Of a DNA stretch of 49,131 nucleotides, positions 15,932 to 24,583 are shown one piece after another. The number at the start of each line of letters is the position of its first letter. Within the stretch, counting starts at the first letter, position 1. This stretch comes from Armatimonadota bacterium. GTDB lineage: Bacteria > Armatimonadota > Zipacnadia > Zipacnadales > VGFC01. The DNA is taken from NCBI GenBank assembly GCA_016869045.1, contig VGFC01000006.1:1-49131 (forward strand). Direction: 5' to 3'. Made by a program: the position numbers and the translations under genes. Under the pieces are notes generated by a model. It searched no databases. It worked only from the letters and a program-made list of their open reading frames with translations, and had not been told where the DNA came from.

Positions 15932-17593
15932 CTACCCGCCGGCCTCCCGCTGGACGGGCTCCACCTTCTGGCCGTCGGCCAGCCCCGACTGCCCGGCCAC
16001 CACCAGCGTATCCCCCTCCTTGACCCCCGACGTGACCTCGACCCTCCCGCGCTCCTCCGCGCCCAGCTCGACCGGGCGGATCTTGATCTGGCCGCTCTCC
16101 ACGGCGTACACCACTCGCTTCTCCCGGTCCTCCACGATGGCGTCGCGCGGAACGAGGACCGCCGCCGAGCTCTCACCCACAACCAGCGAGACATCGGCCG
16201 ACATCCCGGGCTTGAGCACCTCGCCATCGTTCTTCACCAGCACGCGGGCGGTGAAGTTGCGTTGGTTGCGCATCGACGAGGGCGTGACATCGACCACCCG
16301 GCCCTTGAGCGTCGCGCCCGGCAGGCCCGGCACCGAGACCTCCGCCTCCTGTCCCTTGGTGACCTTGGCGATGTCGCGCTCGCCCACGACCGCGTGGACG
16401 TAGACGCTGGTGATATCGACGATCCGGAACACCGTATGGGCGTTGGACGCCCACGCGCCCGGCTCGACCAGCCGCTCGGCCACCAGGCCCGTGACCGGTG
16501 AGTAGACGCTCTGCTTGCCCAGGGCGGTGCGGGCCAGGTCGCGCGACGCCTGCGCCTGCTTCACACCCGCCCGCGCGGCGTCGATGTCGCTCTGCCGCAC
16601 GGTCACCTCGCCGTGGCCGGCCCGCGCCATCGACAACTGGTCTTCGGCCAGGCGCACCTGCGTCCTCGCCAGGTTCACGTCTTCCCGCGCGAGGGTGATC
16701 TGGTCGCGCTGCGCTTCCGCCAGACGCAGTTGCTCGTTCGCTTGGTCGACTTGCAGCTCAGCCAGGCGCACCTGCTCAGCCGTCGGGCCCTCGTTCGTCA
16801 AGCTGAGCTGCTGCTTCACCTGCTCGAGGTTCGAGCGCGCCTGCTGGAACTCGGCCAGGGCCTGCCCGAACTCGGTGCCGGAGGCGGCGCCCTGCGTGTA
16901 GAGGCGCTTCTTGACCTCGTAGTGGGACTTGGCGAAGTCATAGCCCGCCTGCGCAATCTCGACCTGCGCCTGCACCTGCTTCTTCTGTTGGTCGCGCGCG
17001 CCGCGGCGCACCTCGGCGAGTTGCGTCTCGGCGGAGCGAACTGCGAGCTGCGCCTGCGCGATCCGGTTGTTGACAGCGGTCTCGGTCGTGGAGGCCGCCG
17101 TCTGGGCCTTCGCGAGCTGCGTGTTCGCGGCGTCGGCCTGCTTCTGGGCCTGCTCGACCGTGATTCCGGTGGTCGAGGTAGTGAGGGAGACCATGTCGCG
17201 GGCCTGCTTCAGCCGCGCCTTCGCCACGTCCACTCCGGCATCGGCCTGCCGCGCCTGAGCGCCCATCACGTCGGAGTCGAGACGCGCCAGGAGACTGCCC
17301 CTGACCACCCGATCGCCCACGTCCGCGTAGACGGCGATGGCGGTGCCGCTGCCCTCGGACGCCACCTCAACCTCGCGCAGCGCCGCGACGGTGCCTGTGA
17401 CGTGGACGGCGTCGCGGATCGACCCGCGCATCGCCGTGATGACGGAGACCGGCGTCGCCGTTTTGACGGGCGGCGTGGCTCCCGCCTTCGGGCCGCCGCG
17501 CTTCATCTTGCCGCAGCTCACGGCCGCGACGCCGACCAGGAGCAGCGCCGCGGCTGCCAGTCCGATTCGGTACGCCCACGGCCTCATGGTCAC
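15932..17593 (-). CDS. Periplasmic adaptor (membrane fusion protein) of the RND pump
   Basis: A 553-residue HlyD/AcrA-family lipoprotein: the signal ends GVAAVSC, a good lipobox. The lipoyl half-motif follows (VAALREVEVASEGSGT, YADVGDRVVRGSLLARLDS), then an unusually long, Gln/Ala-rich alpha-helical hairpin (about residues 105-340, e.g. AKTQLAEVRR-like heptads). The second lipoyl half (YSPVTGLVAERLVEPGAW) and beta-barrel/MP domains with NFTARVLVKNDGEVLKPGMSA come last. The family is usually 350-450 residues; the extra length is the coiled coil. A GTG at 17593 forms a GTGA overlap with the tolC-type stop; an ATG two codons in (17587) has AGGAGG at 10 nt and is an equally good start. Confidence 0.9.
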   Translation of the reverse strand: MTMRPWAYRIGLAAAALLLVGVAAVSCGKMKRGGPKAGATPPVKTATPVSVITAMRGSIRDAVHVTGTVAALREVEVASEGSGTAIAVYADVGDRVVRGSLLARLDSDVMGAQARQADAGVDVAKARLKQARDMVSLTTSTTGITVEQAQKQADAANTQLAKAQTAASTTETAVNNRIAQAQLAVRSAETQLAEVRRGARDQQKKQVQAQVEIAQAGYDFAKSHYEVKKRLYTQGAASGTEFGQALAEFQQARSNLEQVKQQLSLTNEGPTAEQVRLAELQVDQANEQLRLAEAQRDQITLAREDVNLARTQVRLAEDQLSMARAGHGEVTVRQSDIDAARAGVKQAQASRDLARTALGKQSVYSPVTGLVAERLVEPGAWASNAHTVFRIVDITSVYVHAVVGERDIAKVTKGQEAEVSVPGLPGATLKGRVVDVTPSSMRNQRNFTARVLVKNDGEVLKPGMSADVSLVVGESSAAVLVPRDAIVEDREKRVVYAVESGQIKIRPVELGAEERGRVEVTSGVKEGDTLVVAGQSGLADGQKVEPVQREAGG

Positions 17594-18942
17594 GGTGCCT
17601 CCTGCAGATCGAGCATCCCCATCGCCGCCCGAAGACCGACGAGGACGAGATTCAGCTCCAGTTCCCCCTCCGCCCGGTCCGTCTGAGCGGTGGCCACGGC
17701 CGCCTGCGCGTCGATCACTTCGGCCCCCAGGCCGACGTCCTCATCGAAGCGCAGACGGGCGATCCGCAACTGCTCGCGGGCCGACCGCTCGGCCATCTCC
17801 GCCGCGGCGATCCGCTCCTTGAGCCGGTCGATCTGCACGTACTTGTCCGCCACTTCCGCCCCCACCGCCTGCGCCACCAACTCCACCCGCTGACGTGCCG
17901 CTTCAAGGCCCGCCTGCGCTCCCTTGATCTTGGCCTTCGTCGCGCCGCCGTCGAGAATCGGTTTCTGCAGCGCGACCACGATCTGGTACGTGATCGGCTT
18001 CATGCTGAAGCTGGCGGTCTGGTCCTGAACCTGTGCGGACACGCTGACGGTCGGCCGCAGCGAGGTCTGGGCCACGCGGATCGAGGCCTCCTGCAGGCGA
18101 ACGGCCGTCTGTGCCTGCTTCATCTCCGGCCGGTTCTCGAGCGCGTACTCGATGTTCTCCTTCAGGCCCGTGGTCGGCGGCTCCGGCATGTTGTTGACGC
18201 TGACCGCCAGCGGCGTCGTCTGATCAACGGCCAGCACCCGCCGCAGGGCGACCCGATCCCGCTCGATGAGGGAGCGACGGTCCGCGATCAGGCTCTGCGC
18301 CCTCGCGACCTGGGCTTCGGCCTGGGCGACCTCGAAGAACGCGATCAGCCCCTCGCGGTAGCGCTTCTCGGTCACGCGCTGGTGCTCCGTGAGGCTCGCG
18401 AGGGTCTCGTGGTCTACATCCAGCAGGCGTTCGTCGTAGACCAGCTCGATCAGCGCCTCGCGCGCGAGCTTCGCTAGCGCGAGCCGGGTCACGGCCGGCG
18501 CCGCCTGCGCCGTCTCAACACCCGCCTGCGCGAGATCCCGCTGCGACTCGAGCTTGCCCCACGTCCACAGGATCTTGCTCGCCGTCAGGGACTCGGAGTG
18601 GATCGTCTTGATGTAGAAGGACTCGAACCCGGGCGGTAGGGATGGCTGCGGCCCGCGACGGACGAGGTTGGTCGCGAGGTTGAGTTGGACGTTGTCCAGG
18701 GCCAGGATCTCGCGGAGTTGCGCCTCCGCCTGCGCCACGCTCTGCGCGTCGATCCGGAGCTGCGCGCTGTTCTTCAGGGCCAGTGCCGCCGCACCATTTG
18801 GATCGAGAACCAGCGGCTGAGGGGGAGGGGAGGGCTCCTGGGCGCTGAGAGGCACGCACACCCAGGCCCAGGTACAACTCAGCGTCACGATGCCTGGCAC
18901 TCGACAGAGCGCGACAACCGATCTAGCCACTGCGGTCCTCAT
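17590..18942 (-). CDS. TolC-family outer-membrane efflux channel
   Basis: A 450-residue outer-membrane protein with a signal peptide ending near PLSAQ and two repeats of the OEP domain. Helices such as LALKNSAQLRIDAQSVAQAEAQLREI, shortened here as ALALKNSAQLRIDAQ, and EVAQAEAQVARAQSLIADRR open the repeats, and LENRPEMKQAQTAVRLQEAS starts the second. Strands such as VSVSAQVQDQTASFS provide the barrel. It lies upstream of the adaptor (4-bp overlap) and RND genes, so the three proteins should form the complete tripartite pump. It follows the AbrB-like regulator gene by 72 bp, with a GC hairpin in between. The ribosome site is weak. Confidence 0.9.
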   Translation of the reverse strand: MRTAVARSVVALCRVPGIVTLSCTWAWVCVPLSAQEPSPPPQPLVLDPNGAAALALKNSAQLRIDAQSVAQAEAQLREILALDNVQLNLATNLVRRGPQPSLPPGFESFYIKTIHSESLTASKILWTWGKLESQRDLAQAGVETAQAAPAVTRLALAKLAREALIELVYDERLLDVDHETLASLTEHQRVTEKRYREGLIAFFEVAQAEAQVARAQSLIADRRSLIERDRVALRRVLAVDQTTPLAVSVNNMPEPPTTGLKENIEYALENRPEMKQAQTAVRLQEASIRVAQTSLRPTVSVSAQVQDQTASFSMKPITYQIVVALQKPILDGGATKAKIKGAQAGLEAARQRVELVAQAVGAEVADKYVQIDRLKERIAAAEMAERSAREQLRIARLRFDEDVGLGAEVIDAQAAVATAQTDRAEGELELNLVLVGLRAAMGMLDLQEAP

Positions 18943-18961
18943 TGACTGAGTCAGGCGCCCA

Positions 18962-18988
18962 CGCGGTCGCGGGATCGCCGCGACCGCG
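18962..18988. terminator. GC hairpin between regulator and efflux genes
   Basis: CGCGGTCGCGG (18962-18972) and CCGCGACCGCG (18978-18988) form a perfect 11-bp stem with a 5-nt loop. It lies between the stop of the AbrB-like gene (19015) and the start of the TolC gene (18942), both read leftwards. No T-tract follows, so it may attenuate read-through or protect the upstream message rather than terminate fully. Confidence 0.45.
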
Positions 18989-19014
18989 ACCGACCACCCG
19001 GGGCGAGACGGACG

Positions 19015-19293
19015 CTACGCCGTCCCGGCCTTCTCGTGATCCTGCTCGGCGTCGATGTGCTCCACGGCCTCCATGAAGTGGAGCCAGTCCTCCAGGAGAC
19101 GCTGCACATCCTGCACGCGGACGATCGTCAGTCCGCAGTGGCCCGGATGGTGGAACACCAGCAGCTTGTCCCCTCCGCGAAGACCGTAGGCCTCGCGCGC
19201 CTCGGCAGGAATCACGATCTGGCCGCGCTCTCCGACCGTCACGGCGCCCAAGAACAGGTCGTTCAGCTTCACCGACTGCGGTCCGTCCAGCAT
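19015..19293 (-). CDS. AbrB/SpoVT/MazE-type DNA-binding regulator
   Basis: A 92-residue protein. The swapped-hairpin DNA-binding domain is clear at residues about 8-45: LGAVTVGERGQIVIPAEAR, then YGLRGGDKLLVF. The V-x2-RGQIVIP-x2-R core is diagnostic for the AbrB/SpoVT fold. The C-terminal part (VQDVQRLLEDWLHFMEAVEH) is a predicted helix, probably for oligomerisation, and ends in a charged tail. An upstream in-frame GTG at 19329 would extend it by 12 residues, but the ATG at 19293 gives the usual N-terminal length. It is the first gene of the leftward efflux operon, just behind a strong promoter, so it is probably its autoregulated controller (inference). Confidence 0.8.
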   Translation of the reverse strand: MLDGPQSVKLNDLFLGAVTVGERGQIVIPAEAREAYGLRGGDKLLVFHHPGHCGLTIVRVQDVQRLLEDWLHFMEAVEHIDAEQDHEKAGTA

Positions 19294-19379
19294 GAGAAAA
19301 CCACCGGCACGCGGAGGGCGGAAATCCACTCCATGAGTGATTTACATGATTCCCGCGTCAAACACGCTATGCCACGCGA

Positions 19380-19408
19380 ATACTACCGCGCATGTCCAGG
19401 AATGTCAA
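19380..19408 (-). promoter_or_regulatory. Sigma-70-type promoter of the efflux operon
   Basis: On the minus strand a perfect -35 TTGACA (19408..19403) is followed, after exactly 17 bp, by TAGTAT (19385..19380) as the -10. Transcription would begin near 19373 and run into the AbrB-like gene and the tolC-adaptor-RND-PII genes. The promoter overlaps the first bases downstream of the MttB-family gene, whose stop is at 19416. Confidence 0.7.
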
Positions 19409-19415
19409 GCGTACC

Positions 19416-20876
19416 TTACCGCTTGCTCGTCCCCCCGGTCTCCGCCCGCGCTTCGGCCATCAGCGCGCGCACCGCCTCCTGCTGCGCGGGCGTGAGCGGG
19501 CACTGGTTCTCGGCTGCAGTGGCCGTCTCCCTCGCGCGCTCCCGGGCGCGTTCGATGATGTCCGACGGGTCTCGCTGCCAGCCCAGGGGGTTCCGGAAGT
19601 CCAGGAACATCGGCAGCCACAACTCCTCCCGGTAGAAGCGCGCCGTGTGCTCGGTCTCCATGAACCGCGCCCCTTGCGGCACTGTCTGCAGGATTGTCTC
19701 CTCCCCGAGCCGCTCATTGTCCACGGTCACCTCGCGCAGGAGGTGCTTCAGCGCCATCGCCATCTCGTAATCCAACAGGAGCTGCACGAGGCTGCCCACG
19801 TCGCTTGCCGCCAGGCACCCGATCCCCAGGCTACGCCCGCCCGACATCACGTCGAGGGCCATCCCCAGGCCCTTCTCCAGGAGCGCTTGTGGCCCGACAA
19901 CCTGCGCACCGGCGTTGAACCCGAAGATCCGCGGGTAGCCGCCGAAGAAGTGCCGGTGCATCTCGTGGGTGGCCGCGCGGTGCAGGATCACGTCCGGCCC
20001 CGCCTGCCGATGGCTTGCCGCGCGCATGTCCATGACCAGGGGGTTGTGCATGATGCCGCACGTGCCGTCATCCACTGCGAGCGTGAGGGCATTCAGCGCC
20101 AAGGCCTCGGCGGTCGTCTGCGCCGCCTGGCCGGCCACCGTCACGGGCGTCGCCGCCCCCGCGACCGGCATGGTGGAGGGCGCGATCGGGCGGCCCAGCA
20201 GGCGCCGCGCCTCCATCGCGATCTCCGCGTTCTCTCGCGTGATCATGAACGGCGAGTTCACCCACATCACGCTCGCGAACTCCGCGTCGGCCCCGACGAC
20301 CTCCCGCGACCCCTTCACCACCGCCAGTGCCTCGATGAAGTACGGCAACATCCGAGCCGAGTACACCGACACGCGGTGCGGTTGGCGGCTGTTCAGGATG
20401 ATGGTCGCGAAGGTCAGGAAGTCCGAGCACCCCGGCGGAAAGTCGGTCGGGATGAAGGTCGGGTGGCTCCGCGTCGGCACGCCCAGCGCATCGGCGACGC
20501 GACACCACTCCTCCAGGTCCGCGCAGACCGCGGGCCGGAGTCGGTTCGTCTCCAGGTCACAAGCGAGCAGCGCCTGCCCGTGGGTGAAGACGTCGATCTC
20601 CGAGCCCGGCCACGGCGGCGGCCCGTCGCCATGCGCCTCCAGCCACGCTTGCTTCGCCTGCGCGATGCGGTCGAGCACCTTGCCGCGGACCGGCTGCGGG
20701 AAGAACACGCGCTCGCCATCCACCCGGCACCCATAGTCGAGCAGGTAGTCGAACAGCTCGTCGCTGCCCTGGATCCTGAGAGGCAGCTCGCCCCACAGCC
20801 GAATCGCGGCCGCCGCGATCCGCTGCACCTCCTCCGGGCTGAACAGCTCGACTTCGAGTCGCGCGCGGAGTCTCAT
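19416..20876 (-). CDS. MttB-superfamily (trimethylamine methyltransferase-like) protein, non-pyrrolysine
   Basis: A 486-residue protein of the COG5598 family. These methyltransferases pass a methyl group from a quaternary or tertiary amine to a corrinoid protein. Recognisable blocks are SDFLTFATIILNSRQPHRVS, FGGYPRIFGFNAGAQ, SGGRSLGIGCLAASDVGSL and the C-terminal ENQCPLTPAQ region; the family's TIM-barrel length (about 470-500) is matched. True MttB uses pyrrolysine at an in-frame UAG. Here the frame is uninterrupted, so it is a non-Pyl member like the glycine-betaine methyltransferases. GAGGGGAC lies 7 nt before the ATG at 20876. No corrinoid protein, RamA-like reductase or partner methyltransferase is adjacent, which leaves the substrate open. 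Confidence 0.8.
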   Translation of the reverse strand: MRLRARLEVELFSPEEVQRIAAAAIRLWGELPLRIQGSDELFDYLLDYGCRVDGERVFFPQPVRGKVLDRIAQAKQAWLEAHGDGPPPWPGSEIDVFTHGQALLACDLETNRLRPAVCADLEEWCRVADALGVPTRSHPTFIPTDFPPGCSDFLTFATIILNSRQPHRVSVYSARMLPYFIEALAVVKGSREVVGADAEFASVMWVNSPFMITRENAEIAMEARRLLGRPIAPSTMPVAGAATPVTVAGQAAQTTAEALALNALTLAVDDGTCGIMHNPLVMDMRAASHRQAGPDVILHRAATHEMHRHFFGGYPRIFGFNAGAQVVGPQALLEKGLGMALDVMSGGRSLGIGCLAASDVGSLVQLLLDYEMAMALKHLLREVTVDNERLGEETILQTVPQGARFMETEHTARFYREELWLPMFLDFRNPLGWQRDPSDIIERARERARETATAAENQCPLTPAQQEAVRALMAEARAETGGTSKR

Positions 20877-21028
20877 CGGAAGTCCCCTCGCTTTGCACGG
20901 AAAGCAGGAAACGGGGCGGCGTCCGGCCAATCATGTGGGTCCGAGGCCGGCAAGCGACCCGCGCCTGTTTGGCTGCGCAACCGGCGGACACCTTTCTTGC
21001 CTCTGCCTGAGAAGGGAAGTGAGCGCAC

Positions 21029-22396
21029 ATGCCCCCAGCCGCTCGCGCCAAGCTGCGTGCCGGAGTCTCGCGCGCCAACATCACCCCCAGCATCGGGATC
21101 GACCTGGTTGGCTTCGCAGGACGCGGACCCTCCGTTGGGCTCGGCGACGAGCTCCATGCCACGGCGCTGCTACTGGACGATGGTCGGGAGCGCGTGGCGA
21201 TCCTGCACCTTGACCTCATCGGGCTCGATGCGGAGTGGAGCCGCGCGGTGTGCGAGTTCATCGGCAAGCGCGCCCGCTTGCCGGCGCGCAACATCGTGCT
21301 CTGCTGCACGCACACCCACTATGGGCCGAGCGTACGCGGCTTCGAGGGCGACCCGAGAGAGTCGCCCGAGGCCGCCTACATGGCCGAGCTGCGGTTCAAG
21401 CTGGCGGGCATCGTCGCCGAGGCGCGCACGAAGCTGACTCCCGTGACGGCGCGAATCGGCCGCAGTACTTCCGACATCGGAATCAACCGCCGCGAGCGCC
21501 TCCCCGACGGCCGGATCATCCTCGGCCGAAACCCGACAGGTCCCATCGACCGCGAGGTCATCCTTGCCCGACTGGACCGCCCGAGCGGCGAGCCCCTGGC
21601 GTGCCTCCTGAACTTCGCGACCCACCCCGTAAGCCAGAGCGGCGCGGCGCGCTTGATCTCCGCTGACTTCCCCGGCTACGCGAGGGAGGTCGTCGAGCAC
21701 CTCACGGGAACTACGTGCCTCTACCTGCAGGGGGCGTGCGGGAACATCAACTCGGTCATCATGCAGGAGGGCCTGGACTCCCCGCGTACGCTCGGGAAGC
21801 GCCTGGGCGCCGCGGCGGTGCAAGCCTACGAGACCGCAGAGCCGGTGCCGCTCGCGCCCCTCGCGGTCGCGCACGCGGAGGCGAAGCTCCCCGCGAAGAC
21901 CTACGCTTCCGTCGCGGAGGCCGAGGCCGCCGTCCAGGCCCTCCAGGCGGAGCATGATCGGGCCAAGGAGGCGGGGGGCAACAAAGGTCGCCTCTGGTGG
22001 GCGCAACACCGGCTGGACCGCGCGAAGACGGCCCTCGAGAGCCTACAGACCGGCAAGCCGCTCCCGCCCGTGCTCGCGCCGGTCTGGGGCGTTGCCCTGG
22101 GCGAACTCGGTCTCGTGACCGGCCCGGGGGAGATCTTCTGCGAGATCGGAATGGCGGCAAAGGAGGCCGGCATCTTCCCTCACACGATGTACCTGAGCAA
22201 CACCAACGGCTCCATCGGCTACGTCCCGGTGCCCGAGGCCTACCCAGAGGGAGGGTACGAGGTCGAGAGCGCTTCGCGCGTCGGACCTGGGGCGGCCGCG
22301 GTGCTCACGGACGCCTCCCGGTCCGTCCTCCGACGGGCTCGCAAGACTCGCGGCAAGCTGACGCCGCGGCAGGGCCCGTCCAGCCGCCCTGGGTGA
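21029..22396 (+). CDS. Neutral/alkaline ceramidase-like (PF04734-type) hydrolase
   Basis: A 455-residue protein opening with AGVSRANITPSIGIDLVGFAGR, shortened as RANITPSIGIDLVGF, the hallmark start of ceramidase-like proteins. Zinc-ligand candidates are the CTHTHYGP block (about residues 93-100) and FATHPVS (about 195); YLQGACGNIN (about 231) is the family oxyanion/anchor motif. Near the end, NTNGSIGYVPVPEAYPEGGYEV is the usual signature (shortened: GYVPVPEAYPEGGYEV). There is no evident signal peptide and no C-terminal Ig-like domain, and it is shorter than true ceramidases (about 650), so it is one of the many bacterial relatives of unknown substrate. It is divergent from the MttB-type gene, 152 bp apart. 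Confidence 0.85.
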   Translation: MPPAARAKLRAGVSRANITPSIGIDLVGFAGRGPSVGLGDELHATALLLDDGRERVAILHLDLIGLDAEWSRAVCEFIGKRARLPARNIVLCCTHTHYGPSVRGFEGDPRESPEAAYMAELRFKLAGIVAEARTKLTPVTARIGRSTSDIGINRRERLPDGRIILGRNPTGPIDREVILARLDRPSGEPLACLLNFATHPVSQSGAARLISADFPGYAREVVEHLTGTTCLYLQGACGNINSVIMQEGLDSPRTLGKRLGAAAVQAYETAEPVPLAPLAVAHAEAKLPAKTYASVAEAEAAVQALQAEHDRAKEAGGNKGRLWWAQHRLDRAKTALESLQTGKPLPPVLAPVWGVALGELGLVTGPGEIFCEIGMAAKEAGIFPHTMYLSNTNGSIGYVPVPEAYPEGGYEVESASRVGPGAAAVLTDASRSVLRRARKTRGKLTPRQGPSSRPG

Positions 22397-22550
22397 ACCT
22401 TCTGGTGTGGAAAGGCGTTGTAGAGGGTAAGATGACAATAGTTGTACAGACTTGCACTTCGGGAACGGGGGCACATCGCACTGGCGCAGGCAACACAGCT
22501 ACGGGAGGGTAATCACCGCAACCTGCGCCGTACGAAGGGAGTCGAGGGGG

Positions 22551-23021
22551 ATGGCCAGGGACGTAGAGAGCAGGCAACTGCTCTATGCCATGACAAGCGC
22601 CCACACAACGCAGGACAGCGACATCGCCGGGATCGCCGTAATCATCAAGGCCGCACGTCACCACACGCTCCGCAAGTTCGCCGGCATCGTTCCCACCAAC
22701 GACCGCGTCACCGCTGCCTACGAAGCAATCAGCGCCGCCCTGCGCGAGGCCCGCGAGATGGGGGCCCGGGCGCTCATCGTCTACACCGACTGTGATGCTG
22801 TCGTCGGCCAGCTGGACCGCTCTGTGCGCGTCGATCCGGTCCATCTGGCCCGGCACCTGGAGGCGCGCAGCCTCCTGAACCAGTTCCATCGCGCCGAGGT
22901 CGCTCCGGTCTCCCCGGCGCAAAACGACGGCGCCCGACTGCTGGCTGCCGAGGCCTGGGAACGCGGCGGCGCCTGCTCACGCCAACTCGAGCTGCCGCTG
23001 GCTCTCAGCGGCACCGCGTAG
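22551..23021 (+). CDS. RNase H-fold protein lacking the first catalytic Asp
   Basis: A 156-residue protein with the RNase H/RVT_3 layout: strand AGIAVIIKAARHHTL, helix TAAYEAISAALREARE with E58, strand IVYTDCDAVVGQL with D80 (and D82), and the final NDGARLLAAEAW helix with D126. In active RNase HI the first strand carries the fourth acid in a TDGS-like turn. Here the equivalent stretch is YAMTSAHTTQ, so that Asp is missing. It may be a nucleic-acid-binding relative, or use D22/D24 instead. AAGGGAG lies 8 nt before the ATG at 22551; an upstream ATG at 22452 adds unconvincing sequence. It is followed by a signalling kinase on the same strand. Confidence 0.55.
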   Translation: MARDVESRQLLYAMTSAHTTQDSDIAGIAVIIKAARHHTLRKFAGIVPTNDRVTAAYEAISAALREAREMGARALIVYTDCDAVVGQLDRSVRVDPVHLARHLEARSLLNQFHRAEVAPVSPAQNDGARLLAAEAWERGGACSRQLELPLALSGTA

Positions 23022-23173
23022 CCACGCGACGCGCCGCTGTTGATTCGGCCCCGGGACGCTGAACCCGCCCCGAAAGGTGCACACCCCACGAACGTCGAAA
23101 GATGGGGATGAAGCACGATTCCGCCCCACGCAACGACCGGCGACAGCGCCGATCGAGTGGGGGAGCAGGCGCC

Positions 23174-24499
23174 ATGTCGGGTCGGGACGACCGTGAGGAC
23201 GAGCCGGTGTCAGGACGCGGAGACCGCCGTATTGCCGCGATCCTGGGAATCACCGAGGTCCTCTGCGGAAAGACGGAGTATACGGAGGTCGTCGCGTCCG
23301 CCCTGGAGGCCAGCCTCGAGACCGTGGACGCCGACTCCGGCTCCATCCTCCTGCATTCGCCCGCGGACAACGCCCTGGTTTTCGAGTACGTCGTAGGCCC
23401 CATTGCGGACCGGCTGCTCGGGCGCGCCATGCCGGTGACGGAGGGCGTTGCGGGCAAGGTGTTCCGCACCGGCCAACCCTCCCTGCTCAATGATGTCTCC
23501 CAGGCTCCGGAGCACTACCACCAGATTGCCGACGAGACGGGCTACCCGTCGGTCACCATGATCACCGTGCCACTAAGGACGGCCGGCGGCCGCACCTTGG
23601 GCGCCCTGCAGGCCGTCAACAAGCGCCACGGCGCCTTCGAGCAGGAGGACCTCGAGCTGCTGACGATCGTGGGCACGCAGGCGGCCACGATCATCGAAAA
23701 CGCCCGCCTGCACGAAGCCGCACGCCTCGGAGCCGTTGCCCGGCTGCTCGCCAAGGTCGGCCATGACGTGAAGAACATGATCGCCCCCGTCGTGGCCTCG
23801 GCGCGCGCGATCGAGAAGGTCCTGGAGAAGCACTTTGACGCACTCGAGGCCGCCGCGCAGGACGGTCCGCTCGCGGAAACGGAGCTGGCCACCCGGTGGG
23901 TCCGCGACCGTAGCCGCTGTCGGGAGGCGACCGATCTGTTGGTGCAGGCCACGCTGCGGGTCGGCGAGCGGACGCAGCAGATGGCCGACTGCATCCGGGG
24001 CGAGATGCCGCCCCCCGTGATGGCGCCGACCCGCGTGTCGGCCATCGCGCGTGAAGTTGCCGGCGTGCTCGCCCCGGTGGCCGCCGAGCGCGGCGTCGAG
24101 CTGCAGCTCCACGCGGGCGATGATCCGGAGGTCATGGCGGACAGCTCCCAGATCTTCAACGCGATCTACAACCTCGTCCTGAACGCGATCCCCGCCACCC
24201 CTTCCGGCGGAACGGTGCGGCTGGGGGTCGAAGCGATCCTGGGCGGGAGCTTCCCCGAGGGGCGTTGCGTGCGCGTGGAGGTCTCGGACAACGGCTCCGG
24301 CATTCCCGCGCCGATCCTGCGCCGGCTCTTCAGTGCCGACGGCATCAGCACCAAGAGCGGCGGAACAGGCCTCGGCACGCGCATCGTCAAGGAGGTGGCC
24401 GACATCCACGGCGGCACCGTGTCGGCCGTTAGCGAGGAGGGGAAGGGGAGCTGCTTCACGCTGACGCTCCCGCTCGCCGAGGCCGCCGCTGCACAGTAG
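23174..24499 (+). CDS. Soluble GAF-domain sensor histidine kinase
   Basis: A 441-residue cytosolic kinase. The N-terminal GAF domain (residues about 15-175) includes SGSILLHSPADNALVF, VTEGVAGKVFRTGQPSLLNDV and GALQAVNKRHGAFEQEDLELL. A dimerisation helix follows with KVGHDVKNMIAPVV, where H197 would be the phosphorylated histidine. The ATPase domain contains the N box (IFNAIYNLVLNAI), G1 (VSDNGSGIP) and G2 (GGTGLGTRIVKEVADIHGG). No membrane segment or response regulator is present nearby, so it is an orphan kinase reacting to a small-molecule or redox signal through GAF (inference). The frame is open from 23102, but the ATG at 23174 has GGGGGAG at 8 nt. Confidence 0.9.
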   Translation: MSGRDDREDEPVSGRGDRRIAAILGITEVLCGKTEYTEVVASALEASLETVDADSGSILLHSPADNALVFEYVVGPIADRLLGRAMPVTEGVAGKVFRTGQPSLLNDVSQAPEHYHQIADETGYPSVTMITVPLRTAGGRTLGALQAVNKRHGAFEQEDLELLTIVGTQAATIIENARLHEAARLGAVARLLAKVGHDVKNMIAPVVASARAIEKVLEKHFDALEAAAQDGPLAETELATRWVRDRSRCREATDLLVQATLRVGERTQQMADCIRGEMPPPVMAPTRVSAIAREVAGVLAPVAAERGVELQLHAGDDPEVMADSSQIFNAIYNLVLNAIPATPSGGTVRLGVEAILGGSFPEGRCVRVEVSDNGSGIPAPILRRLFSADGISTKSGGTGLGTRIVKEVADIHGGTVSAVSEEGKGSCFTLTLPLAEAAAAQ

Positions 24500-24583
24500 C
24501 CCGCGCTCGTCGTAGGAAGCCGGCTCGGCCCCGCAACTGTTGTTCTTGGTAGGCGTATCTCGATGACGGTGATGCATTGACCT

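Noticed and set aside
19416-20876. Pyrrolysine-containing MttB
   Set aside because: The reading frame has no in-frame UAG, so no pyrrolysine position exists.
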